Below are positions 1 to 12,052 of a stretch of DNA of 64,000 nt, piece after piece. A program made the position numbers and the translations under genes. Position 1 is the stretch's first letter. Each line of letters opens with the position of its first letter. The notes under the pieces are model-generated. The model had not been told where the DNA came from, did not search any database, and worked only from the letters and a program-made list of their open reading frames with translations. Source of the stretch: Strongyloides papillosus (taxonomy: Eukaryota > Nematoda > Chromadorea > Rhabditida > Strongyloididae); contig SRSI01000001.1 in NCBI GenBank assembly GCA_005656395.1, forward strand, positions 186,001-250,000, given 5' to 3'.

Positions 1-3000
1 ACACGCTGATATTAAAAAACCAGAAATTCAAATTGATGCCAAGAAACCAAAAATTAAAGGACCAAAATGTGCACCATTGAGTTGTTTCAGAAAAACACCA
101 AAAGCTGGACTTGAAGCTTCATACGATATCCCATCTAAGAAATTAGATGTTGATATCGAGGGACCATCAATTGAAGTTGATGCTCCTCAACTAACTGCTG
201 AAGCCGATATTAAAAAACCAGAAGTTCAAATTGATGCCAAGAAACCTAAGGTTAAAGGACCAAAATGTGCACCATTGAGTTGTTTCAGAAAAACTCCTAA
301 GGCTGAACTGGAAGCTTCATACGATATCCCATCTAAGAAACTAGATGTTGATGTCGAGGGACCATCTATTGAAGTTAATGCTCCTCAACTAACTGCAGAA
401 GCAAGCATTGATAAGCCAGAAATTAATATTGATGCTAAGAAACCTAAGGTGAAAGGTCCAATATGTGCACCATTGAGTTGTTTAAGAAAAACACCAAAAG
501 CTGAATTTGAGGCTTCATACGATATTCCGTCTAAGAAACTAGATGTCGATGTAGAAGGACCATCTATTGAAGTTGATGCCCCTAAATTAACCGCTGAAGC
601 CGATATTGAAAAGCCAGAAGTTCAAATTGATGCCAAAAAACCTAAGGTTAAAGGACCAAGATGTGTACCATTGAGTTGTTTCAGAAAAACCCCAAAAGCT
701 GGACTTGAAGCTTCATATGATATCCCATCTAAAAAATTGGATGTTGATTTCGAAACCCCAGAAGTAAATGTTGATGTTGAAGGACCGTCAGTTAAAGTTG
801 ATGTTCCTGAGATACATGCTGATATTAAAAAGCCAGAAATTCAAATTGATGTCAAGAAACCTAAGGCTAAAGGACCGAAATGCGGAAAATTGAATTGCGT
901 AAAGAAGACACCAGAAGTTGAACTCGATTCTTCATATAAACTTCCAACTATAAAAAATGATCTCCAAATTGAATTACCCGATGTTAAAATTGAAAATGAT
1001 ATCAAACTTAAAACGGAATCTCTTATGCCACATGGTGATATTGAAATTCAATCTTTTGATGTTGATGTAAAAGCACCAAAAGTTGACGTTACAATACCTA
1101 AGTTAGAAATAGATACAAAAATAAAAGGACCAAAAGTTAAAGGACCTAAATTTTCTCCACCTCATTTTGGTAAGAGAACATATGAGACTGATTTTGATGC
1201 TTCATGTGAACTTTCACCAAAAAAGTTACATCTTGACATGGAAACCCCGGATTTCAATTATGAAATTAAGAAACCAGAAGTTGAATTACCGTCATTTGAA
1301 CTACCCTCAAGTAAAATTGAATTTGAGCAACCTAAAATAGATATTGATAGAAATGTAAAACTTGAAGTTGAAGTACCTTCAAGAAGTATTAATATTGAGG
1401 CTCCAGAAATTGTCGGAGAATTTAAGAAGCCTGAAATTGATTTCGATGCTTCATATGAAGTTTCACCAAAACACATAGAATTAAAAACAGAATTACCAAG
1501 AGTTAATGTTGAAAATGACATTGAAATTAAACTTTTAGTTCCTGAACATTTAGCTGAAAGTGATTTTAAAGTTTCTATTCCAGAACCTTCAATTGATTTT
1601 CCATCACATGATATGAAAGCTCATATTTTAGTAGAAGAACCAAAAGTATCATTACCGGAAATTAAGGTTAAACCAAGAAAAACTGGAGTCTCATGTTTCG
1701 CATGCTTTGGAAGGAAAAAAGGTAAATTACCGGCTAACCTTGATGCTTACCCACAACAACAAGCCTATGAAGGTCCTGTTGTTGAGTTAGGTTCAGAAAT
1801 GCCTATGAAAACAGAAAAGTTAGATCAACACGTTGATTTGTATCCAATTCCAAAATACAAGAACAAAGGAAAAGTTGATAAGAAGTGTGGAGCATTAAAT
1901 TGTGCTGGTAAAAAACAAAGTCCTGATATTGAAGTTAGTTACACAAAGCCAGATATTGAAGTAAAAACAGATGTACCTTCAGTACAAGGAGATATTAAGG
2001 TTGATGTTGAACATCCTATCACTAGTGTTCATATCCCAGAAGTCAAAGCTGAAGCTGATATTAAGAAACCAAAGGTTGAGATTGAGAAATCGAAGAAAAT
2101 TACTCCAAAATGTGGATCATTAAACTGTTTCAGAAAAGCTCCTAGAGATGAGTATGAAGCTTCATATGATATTATAACAAAACAAATACAGTCTGGTTAT
2201 TTAACAAATGAAAATGATGGAAAAGATATTCAAGTCAATGTTCTAGTTCCAGAACATCTTGTCAATGAAAATCTCAAAATATCTTTGCCTGAAAATGCCC
2301 TTGAGATGGACGGAAGTGATATTAAAGGATATATTAGCATTGAAAATGAAAAATATTTACAACCAATAGCTAAAGAACCATTAAAAAAATCATTAAAACT
2401 AAGAAGACCATTATCTTGCTTTAGTAATAAAAATAGAAATAAAGGAAATGAAGTTAATGTTAAAGAATTAAAGAATGTCTATGAAAGCCATTATCCTTTA
2501 TTGTTAACGTCAAATGAGAATGAACTTGAAAGGATAGACAAAGATAAAGAATTAGAGAGACAAATAATTGGTGATTATGTACAAGTTTATCAAATCCCAA
2601 AATACAAACCATTAAATAAGAAAAGTACAATTAATTGTGGAATTAATTCTTGCATATCAAAAGATAAAAATATTCCTACTGAAAGTGCAAATGATAAGCA
2701 TGAATCATCATGGGGAATTATTGGTGAAGGTTTAACTAAAACAACTGGTGAAGTATACTATCCTAGTACAAAACTTGACATCAAAAATTACCCTCAATCT
2801 GAGGCATGGACAGGTCATGTTGAAACTATGACACATCAATCTCCCCTAAAATCAGAACCACTTCATTCACATTGTAATCTTTATGATGTTCCTAAATATG
2901 CTCCATCAGTTGAAGTAAATATACCAAAGCATAAACAACATTTTGGTTTCGAATATAAAGCAGAAGGACCTGATATTGTTGTAGAATCTCGAGATGAAAC

Positions 3001-6000
3001 TGTCGATGGTATGGTAACTCCATTCTCTACTCCAGTAACAACTCCAGCTAACTTTGAAAGTAATATACCACAAAGTATAAAGATATATGAAGATTCATTA
3101 CAAAAAGAACTTAATTTTGATTATAACATCCCAAAAATCGAAATTACTAAAGAAGAATCATCCGTAAATATTCAAGTTCCTTCTCTTACCGTCACTAGTT
3201 ATGATGAACCGATCTCAACAAGTAAAAATGAAGATAATAAACACAAAATGAGTGTAGAATCTTTGAAATTTGTCCATGATTTAGAAGAAAAACTTAATTT
3301 ACATGTATCTATAAATGAAAATAATGAACAACCAATATTGGAACAAATTAATGATGGCCAAATAGATATTGTTTTACCACCACCACCATTGGCTATCAAA
3401 GAAGCAGAAAAAGAATTGCCCCATCCTAAATCTAAATTCTTAGGATGTATACCAAGGAAAGATAAAAGAGTAAAACAAAAAAATAAACAATTGACAGATG
3501 GTGGAGATTCTGGTATCAGCACAGATGATGACAATGAACATTCATCAAATAAGAAGAATTCACTAAGCAATTTTTCATGTATGCCATTTATGTGTAATGG
3601 AAATAAGAACAAACGCCTTGAATCACCATATATTAAAGCCACATCAGGACAACCACAACAATTTGGTATTAGTACAAAAAAATACAGTGGAGAACACATT
3701 GCAATTGAACCAATTACTGAAATGGAAACTAATCCATTATCACAACATGTATCTAAATATCATTCCGGAGAATCATACGTTAAGCCAAAAACTCATTTTC
3801 ATCTTTTACCATCATGTATTAAAAAACAAGATTCAGTAAAGAGAAAGAGTAAAAATGATAAAGATAAAATTGTATCAGATGAAAAGTTGAACAATGAGTT
3901 AGATGTACTAGAATATCAAAGAGTAACTGACACTTCAAAAACTTTAACATCAATGTTTACTACCACTGATCCATTGTCTGGTGATCTCAATTGTCATCTT
4001 ACTATCACACTCCTTCAAAAGATGGACTGTGAATGTAAAGTTATATTTTGTCGAACAGATAATGAAGAGGTTGGTGCTTGTTGTAAAAGTTGCGCATACT
4101 CTAAATGTTACCAAACATTATCGGCTACCGTTAACATGAATAATATGACTAATGGTGTTCCTGAAATTACAATTTCACAACCATCAAAACCTTCCTTACT
4201 TTCTATATTAAAGAAACCATTCAAAGGAACCAATAAAAATAAAAAGGTTTGAATATCTAAAAATTTTGTTATTTTTTTGCTTAACTTTTACCATCAAAAA
4301 TATTAATATTTAGATATATCTTCAGTTGTTTTATTTATCGCTTATTGATAAACAAAAAGATGATTGATAATATATCTATATATATTTCTTTTTTAATGAC
4401 TCTCCTTTGGTAAACTCCCAAAGGAGAATATAAAACTTTCTGGATGGCTTAATTCTTTTACATAAAATAGCTATCCTTTATTCTATTTTTATCAATCTTA
4501 CAAGCTAGTCCATTTCCTTTTTGGTTTTTTTATAACCTTTAAAAATTGTTGCATGCTTATACTCTATCTCTAACTATTACAAATATTTTGACATCTATTT
4601 TGGTATATTACATTAATTTTTATTCTATTTTGTAGGACGAAAACTATAAAAAGATATCGAAAAAGAATAAAACTTCCCACTACTCTTCTGATTCTTCATC
4701 CAACTCCGCAGACATAAAGGAAAAAGAGGAGGAGAAGGAAAAAAATATAATTGATGCAGTAGTGCCAACGAATGACCAATATAAGGTTAGTTTTTAAATT
4801 CCAACACTAGAAAGTTTTATTATTCCACTTCTTTATCCTAATATTATTCATATAAATATAAAAATATTGCACCATCTAATGGAGTGATTTTGCCATTAAC
4901 TTTAAAAATCATTTAACATTTGAATTTAATTTACAAATTAATATTACACAAAATTAAAAAAATATATAAAATATATATATATTAATTTCTTTTCCTGCAT
5001 GTAAATTCACCCTCTCACACTTCAGCTAAATTCTCAGAATTCTGCAGCTAACATGGTTTTGAATAATTCTAACAATGTTTCATTAAACAAACCACCAATA
5101 AATAGTAGTTCTACTGGTATTCATCAGAATAACATGAGAAGCAGTGTTTTAAATGGCACTGTTAGTTTGGAGCAAAGTTCTGGTCCTTATAGAGAGGCAG
5201 AACCTTCAGACGGTGAGGTCATTCGTGAAGAAAGAATTGAACATGTGTATAAATTAAGGGGCACTGGTAATGCTCCAACAATTGATCCCTCTGACATGGT
5301 CTGTTTTGATACTTTTTAACACATAAAAAATATGTATTATTTATTAAAATACATCTAACAATAGAGATATTTTTTTTAATTTATTTTTTTGGGAAAAATA
5401 TATAACTGTTATTTGTTTTGTTTTAAAAAAACATTTATTTTAAGCTTTGAAAATTAATTATGTTAATATATCTTTTTTTTAATTTAAGTCTCTCAGTGCT
5501 ACATTAGCGAAGTGTGTTGAAGAGAATTCTTCCTTACCAAGAGTTACGATGGTTTGTAAAGATGTGCATGTTAAAGATTATGGAATTTTGGAACCATATA
5601 TTACGGTAATAAAAATAATATTACATGCAACAACTAATTTATCAATTCACACAATGCACTTTTAATTGTTCTTTGTTTTTAAAGCTTTTTGTGCCTATTT
5701 CTGCTTACTTTTTTTACCATCCATCATTTTTTTTCTTAAAATTCTAAATTTTACATTTATTTTTTACAGGAGGAATCTAATTTACCACATACAACAATTC
5801 AATCATGGCAAGAAACAGATGTCGGTCCTGATACGGTTTATACAGAAACAGATCCCTCCGGAAAAGTAACAAAAAAAACTATTAAGACACAGCAAACGAA
5901 GCATACAATTCAAAAACAATCTTACCAAACATTTAATGTTGATGATAATATGTTACCACCTAAAAATACCACAATTGATAAAACAATAAAAGTTACAACA

Positions 6001-6397
6001 CCTCGAGTAGGTAGTGGTACTAAAGGTCCTGTAATGGAAACTCGTACAAGAACTGTTGCTTATGAATGTCATCCAGAAGAAGCATTGGTAACAAAAGATG
6101 GTGATATACCAGGGGAATTCGTTTCCTCAAAAACTGTTACTACTGGAAATAAGACAATTGAAACGATTACTGTATGTTTTGTTTTTGTTTATCATTTTTT
6201 ATAATATTTTTGATTTATAGTATAAGACTGAAAAAGATGGAATCGTTGAGACTCGTGTAGAACATAAGGTAACCATTCATTCGGATGATGGAGTTGATCA
6301 TGACGCTGAATTATCACAAGCTCTTTTGGATGCAACATCTATGGATCCAGATATGACAGTTGAGACAATAGAAATAAAACAAGAGACACAAAATTAA
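1..6397 (+). CDS. Giant repeat protein with protein 4.1 C-terminal domain (5' end outside window)
   Basis: The reading frame is already open at base 2, so the start lies outside the window. Six exons are supported: 2-4246, 4636-4785, 5026-5298, 5489-5605, 5770-6171 and 6221-6397. All junctions are in phase 0 with GT/AG ends. The large exon encodes acidic/basic beta-type repeats like those of AHNAK, with recurrent K-C-x-x-L-x-C-basic motifs. The last two exons encode a protein 4.1 C-terminal domain, ending in VTIHSDDGVDHDAELSQALL and a short tail. In the 4.1 family this domain binds membrane and cytoskeletal partners. The N-terminal FERM half, if present, lies upstream and cannot be seen. The next gene downstream is a FERM protein with the same kind of tail, so the pair looks like a tandem duplication. 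The domain call is firm; the exact orthologue (for example FRM-1) is inference. Confidence 0.85.
2..900 (+). repeat. Tandem 198-bp coding repeats (66 residues each)
   Basis: The cysteine codon of the motif KGPKCAPLSC recurs at 68, 266, 464 and 662, exactly 198 bases apart. A fifth copy, more diverged and 219 bases on, is at 881. Each unit encodes the order SYDIPSKKLDVD, an EVDAP-type strand, a KKPEVQIDAKKPKVKGP strand, then the Cys-pair motif. Near-identity at both DNA and protein level suggests recent unequal crossing-over or gene conversion. More copies may precede base 1. Confidence 0.92.
1530..2660 (+). repeat. Higher-order coding duplication of three protein modules
   Basis: Two successive blocks carry the same module order. 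First comes a VPEHL module (about 1540 and 2250), then a single Cys-basic motif (codons at 1694 and 2417), then a Y-x-I-P-K-Y module (about 1845 and 2596), then a C-G-x-x-x-C-basic motif (1886 and 2636). The offsets are all about 710-750 bases, so the blocks look like one diverged duplication rather than independent short repeats. Confidence 0.7.
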
Positions 6398-8689
6398 ATT
6401 TCACTACAAAAATAATTATTTTTTAACAAAAATTGTCAATTTAATCAATATTTTTAAACATAGCTTTGAAAGAAATATTATAATCTTTAATGTTCTTGTA
6501 AAAATAAATATGCTTCACATTGTGTATTAAAAAAAACATTATTAATAAAATAGTTTTAAATATTTCTTTTATTATCACATTTTGTTTTTTCTTTTAAATG
6601 ATGACGAAGTATGGGAAACTTAACACTTTAAAGATTTATAAATATTTAAAGAGACAAAAGATTTTTTTTTGATTATAAAATATTATGATAACAAAGAATA
6701 ATGCTGGTTACATTGTTGTATATAATATTGAATGAGTATACATGTATAAACTGTCTAATAATTTTTGTCCCCCTATCAAAAAGACAAGAAAAATTGTAAT
6801 GTAGTATATTTTTGTGTGAATAAGAGATGATACTATATTTTTATTAATAAAAGAGACACTCTCGCTGTTAAAATTGGTATATTTTATATATCTGCTCTTT
6901 CTTTTAACTACTTCTCTTAGGTGATATGAATCATAAATTTTATCGATACGACCTCTCTTTTCTCATACTATAATGATGAAGAGGAAATTCTTTTATTTAT
7001 TAATAAAAAAAAATTTCTTTGATGACATTTTAACAAATCATTATAATAAATTTAATGTCATTTTCCTATTACACAATTATTTCCAATGACAAAATATACA
7101 TTAATAATAATAATAATTAATATTTCCCTGCTTCAAATAGAGAATATTATTTCTAACTGTCAAATACAAATATATATTTTTATTACTAGCCTTCAACATT
7201 ACAAAACATTTAAATATGTTTGTTATTTTAATATTACAATAATATCCTTTTAAGAGTAATAATTTTAAATTTTTGATCAAAATTTATAAATACCATCATA
7301 CATAGATAATTAATTTTAACTTTTATATTTATATAAATTTACACTAAAAAAAACAACCTATTGTTATGATACTCATATCATTTACATTTTATTAAATTTC
7401 AAACAATATATAAATATTAATCATATAATCTTATCACAAATAAAAATTATACGATTAAGAATCACATTTCTCTTTAAAGAAACCGATTTTACTTCTTTTT
7501 ATATTCTTGTTAATAATATTTATTACTTAAAATAAGCGCATTACGATGTTTTGGTACTTCTTAGATGGAAATACACAATTATTTTATCTTTTATAAAATT
7601 CTATTAGAGATGTTTATACTCCTTTATTCCAAACTTTATATTGTAGTATTTAGGGAAAAAAGTTTGCTTTTATCATTCAAAAGAGTAGCTTTAATGGTGT
7701 AAAGTTTGTTAGTTAAAGTAATATGCCATTATATTTCAACATAATATGCTTCCATGATAATTGTATATTTTTATACCATTTCTTTATTCAATAATTTATG
7801 AATTCTTCTCTTTAATAAATGTATATAATTAACATAGGTTTTTAAAACTAGAACTTCCTCTTTTTCTACAGAAATAACCCTTATAAGGACATTTTTTATA
7901 ATACTTTTTACAGAAAAAAATGATTAAAATTTATTATTGTATTTTCAACTAGAATATTTTTATTATTTTGAAATATGTAAAGCCCTTAATTAAGTAGTTA
8001 GACATTGATATACCCGTTAGAAAAACTGTGTTTTTCTTCTAATAACCAAAAAAATATAATATTTTTATAACCAAATTATGTGGTAAATAATTTGAATACA
8101 AAAAATAATGCTATACTTGTAAACAGAAAGCATTGTTTATACATTCTGGTAATTGCGTCTGTCAAAGGAAATGATTATCAAAAGTATTCGTTAATATTAA
8201 TAAACAATATCCTTATATGTATTCAAACAAATATCAATAGTTTATGAATAATTAAATCATTCTCTATAAAGTACAAACCTCTACTACTTCAAAAAATAAT
8301 TTAATTCACAAGTGTACTTTTTTCCAAAACTTTTTATGCAGGCGCGCGCATTTATAGTCCTAATCTTTTTGGGTCACCCAACTTTTTAATCCAATTTATT
8401 TACCAAATTTTATTTTTTAAAATTTATTCTTTTTATTAAAAATTGTTTATTTAAAATTTATAATTGAAATAATAATATCTACTTTTCCGTAATTTAAACA
8501 AAACTTTGTCATGAGAGAAATCAAAAAATTTGCACAGCATGTCATTACGCATATAAATTTTCTCATCCTCATTGTGTTGGAGATATAATAACTTTCACTG
8601 TATATAATTAAAGTTATAGAAGTAGTCTTTTTTATCACTCGAATTAATCTTTAACACTTTTTGTTTACCATCACATAATTGTTTTATTT
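6398..8689. other. Intergenic DNA between the two 4.1-family genes
   Basis: This stretch is AT-rich with many homopolymer runs and stop codons in all frames. I see no coding segment. It should hold the 3' end of the first gene and the promoter and any 5' untranslated region of the second. A GC-only tract (GGCGCGCGC, 8341-8349) and the palindrome TTGGGTCACCCAA (8369-8381) stand out against the background. Confidence 0.6.
8341..8381. promoter_or_regulatory. GC tract plus 13-bp palindrome upstream of FERM gene
   Basis: GGCGCGCGC is followed 19 bases later by the perfect palindrome TTGGGTCACCCAA. GGGTCA matches a nuclear-receptor half-site. The site lies about 325 bases before the start codon of the FERM gene. 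A regulatory role is inference from position and symmetry only. Confidence 0.3.
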
Positions 8690-8705
8690 TATTTTTTCAT
8701 TGTAG
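8690..8705 (+). promoter_or_regulatory. Splice acceptor directly at the FERM gene start codon
   Basis: A T-rich run ending in TTCATTGTAG abuts the ATG at 8706. An acceptor with no 5' untranslated bases is typical of nematode spliced-leader trans-splicing, though an untranslated upstream cis exon would look the same. It supports ATG 8706 as the start. Confidence 0.6.
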
Positions 8706-10672
8706 ATGAAAGAAAAAAATTCTGGAAATCACGAAGAAGAACATCACAACTCTAGTGTTGATGTAGGATCTCATTCAAATATTCAACCAGGTGTTAAGGA
8801 GAAAAATCTTCATCCTGCTATTGTCCACTTTTTGGATGGAACGAAATCTACATATTATATACATAAAAATTCAGAAGGAATTGTTTTACTGGACTTGGTT
8901 TCAAGAACCCTTAATCTTATTGAGAAAGATTATTTTGCTCTTAGTTACCTTGATAACGGAATAAAATATTGGCTGTATAATGATAAGAAAATTAGTAAAA
9001 AAGTCAAAGGAGAATGGGAATTTAAATTTGAAGTTAAATTCTTCCCACCAGACCCAGATATGCTGAATGATGATGTTGGGAGATATCTGTTGTTTTTACA
9101 AATCCGTGAAGATATCTACAAGGGATCTATTCCTTTATCAATGCCTGTTGCTGCTTCTTTAGCTGGTTTTGTCATGCAATCATTACATGGAGATTTTGTT
9201 GATTCACATAATTATGGTGAATTAATTGATAAAGCACTTATCTTATCAACACCTATAACATCAGAGTTCGTTGGAAAAGTTAAAGAAGCCCATCAACAAC
9301 AAAAGGGGCTATCACCATCAGATATGGAAAGATGTTATCTCGAAGTAGCTAAACAATTAAGTTTATATGGTGTTGTTATGTTTCCACTGAAAGAATTAAA
9401 AGACAAACCAACTCATGTAGGAGTATCTGCTTCATCAGTTAACATTTATAGGCATCAAGTTAGAGAACACCGTTTTATATGGCAAGATATTGTTAAAGTG
9501 GCATATAGAAGAAATAATTTCGAGGTTAAAGTTAAACCAGGCGTATTGAAAGAAAAAAAAGAGGCTCTTTGGTCTGCTAAAACTGATGATTATAAAAGTG
9601 CTAAAAGAATTTGGAAGTGCTGTGTAGAGTACCATACATTTTTCAGGCTCATTCAAGCTGAAGATGGTAAAAAAGGTTTCTTTAAATTTGGTTCTAAACG
9701 TTTTAGTTACAAAGGGAGAACACAATTTCAAAGTAAGATGAATGCTTCAATGCTCAATAATGGTGAGGAAATATCTTCAAAGGGTAGTCAACATATGAAT
9801 GATGCATCTACATTATCTGAAGTTAATACAAATGAATTCATCAATAGTCCTGGTAAAAGTTATACGATAAGCGAAACGACACCGAAAAAGAAAACAGAGT
9901 CCTCGACATCTACCTCCTCTTCTGATTCAGATGATGCCATTGTTGTTGACAATCGTAATAAATCTTTATCACATCCAATTAATAGCGTTTCATGCTACGA
10001 AGGAAAAGAGTATCCTTTGGAGAAAAAAAATGAATTACCTTTTGAACCGATAGAAAAGGCAAACGAATCAACATATGGTGAGAAAAATATAAGTCATTCT
10101 AGTAATCATACAAATAACCATAGTGAAACAATTCCTATTGTTGAAATTACAGAAAACACAAGTAATACTAAGGTTATGCCCACAACACATGTCTCAACGT
10201 GGAAAGAAGTTGAAGATGGTCCGGAGACGATTACTGAGGAATACGATGAAGATGGTAATAAGATAATGACAATTACCAAAAGACAACACGTTAAGACAGT
10301 TGTTCAGAAGGAAATTTATAAGACTGTTGAAGTTCCAATAAGTCAAATTGATGAGTACATTGAACAGCAACACAAAGAAAACGTTGAAAATATTGAAAAT
10401 GAAATTCTTTCCAATGAAAGTTATACTGTAGGAAACTGCACAGTCGATACTGTTAAGGTAAATTTTGTAGTATCTTTAAAAAATTAATTTTTTTCTTATA
10501 GTACAAAGGAAAACGTGATGGGTTATATGGAACTCATACTCTTCATAAAATAACGTACACTAATGACAATTCCATTAATCATGAAGATCTTCTTGATACT
10601 GCTATCCTCCAGACAACCGAAGTAAATCCTAAGGTAGCTGTAGAAAAAATTGATGTATCTGATTGCAAGTAA
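8706..10672 (+). CDS. Protein 4.1-like FERM domain protein with C-terminal domain
   Basis: Two exons, 8706-10457 and 10502-10672 (44-nt intron, phase 0), give 640 residues. Residues about 35-320 form a FERM domain: HPAIVHFLDGT at the ubiquitin-like lobe, then the acyl-CoA-binding-like lobe, then a PH-like lobe around IYRHQVREHRFIWQDI. FGSKRFSYKGRTQ (about residues 325-337) is the FERM-adjacent motif. A Ser/Asp-rich linker follows, then a block with GPETITEEYDEDGNK, then the 4.1 C-terminal domain. Proteins of this family link membrane proteins to spectrin-actin at the cell cortex. The first exon continues open past the donor, but the downstream exon restores the conserved tail (YKGKRDGLYGTHTL). 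Family is certain; which 4.1 paralogue is not. Confidence 0.9.
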
Positions 10673-11144
10673 AAAAAAGTTAACGATAATTTCAAGTACT
10701 TCTTATATTTTAATTTTTTTTATTTTTTTTAATTTAATTTTCTTTCCATTTTATATACTATATCCTGAAGAAAATATAAATTAGTTTTCAAGAATGATTT
10801 TATATTTTAATTAATTTCTTTTAATATATTCTTAAAAGTATATTTACAAGTAACAGTAATGTATGTTCTTGATAAACAAGTTGTGTGATTAAGTGTCATA
10901 TGTTGTTATTTTTTCCTCACTTTATACAAAATGTACATGTACAAAATATTGAAAAATAAGGCGGTGATTATGGGAGGTATTATAATAATATGTTATATAT
11001 TAATTTTGGTTTCTATGTTGTGGTTATTTTTAATTCTCACATGATTTCTGATTTTAAGATATATAATGAGGAGTATTTATTTATTTTTTCTGAGTTACCA
11101 TTGTAATTTATTTTTAGGTATTGTATGAAAAAAAATTAATTAAA
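10673..11144. other. Intergenic, no gene seen
   Basis: AT-rich DNA between the FERM gene and the four-TM gene. No reading frame with coding character was found; poly-T and poly-A runs fit 3'-untranslated DNA. Confidence 0.6.
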
Positions 11145-11793
11145 ATGCATGGAAAAATATACACCGTAAGTTATTTAAAAACCTCAATTAAAAAAATATT
11201 TTAATAGACACTTTTTTGTATTTGTTGTTTAATCAACTTAATTATCTGTGGATTATTAATTTATATTATGAGTAAAAGTATGGATAATTCTGAAAAACCT
11301 GAGTGGGCTATAATCCTTTCATTCTCAATTTTTATCTTCTTTACAATTGCTTTAATGGTAACATTCGTAGTTTGGAGAAGGTTTAAAAAAGACATATTAC
11401 TTATCTTATGTGTCACATTCACGGTATTTTTTATTTATCAAAATTTTAACATGCAATTTTAAATCATTTGATATTCTTTTTTAGGTTGGACAATGTCTTT
11501 GTATGGTAGTGAGTGGTGTTGCTTTTTATGTCGATGAGACATACCCCACAAAAGATGCTTTATTTACATCAAATCCATACTCATGGCTAGAGTTTCATCG
11601 TTTCGTCTTTTTATCAGCTGTTATTTTATTATTACCAATTTATGTTTGTCAATTATTCGTTATTAATAGACATAGTGGTAGGGAATATATGGCTATGCCA
11701 ACATCAGAAATTACTGGAAGTGATTATATTGTTAGAAAAAATACTCCTTATATTAATAGCCAGAAGAAATATCAGAGGAAGATTGTAAAATAA
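11145..11793 (+). CDS. Small four-transmembrane protein
   Basis: Three exons are proposed: 11145-11165, 11208-11423 and 11485-11793, giving 181 residues. The first exon is only 21 nt (MHGKIYT) but ends in a perfect GTAAGT donor. Joining it in frame to 11208 adds a hydrophobic first segment (TLFCICCLINLIICGLLIYI) ahead of an internal ATG at 11268. Three further membrane segments follow, around WAIILSFSIFIFFTIALMV, LLILCVTFTVGQCLCMVVSG and FVFLSAVILLLPIYVCQLFV, with a short polar C-terminus. The layout resembles claudin-like or tetraspan proteins in topology only; I do not recognise the family. A shorter three-TM product starting at 11268 is possible. Confidence 0.65.
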
Positions 11794-12052
11794 AAATCGT
11801 TAAATACATAAACTTTTAATTATGGATAAAAATAGTAATAACAATCATTAAAGAAAATAGCTGTTATTTACTTAATGTTAAAAAAAATTAAATGTAATAT
11901 GATATTTATAAGTATTTTTAAAGTAAAAAAATGTTTTGATATTAAATGTTAGCAAAAACAACTAGTTAGATGATTAGAATGTTCTTATTATGCACTTTTT
12001 GAAATGAAAATTTTATTATGATATGAAAATAATTAAAACTAATAGGATATTT

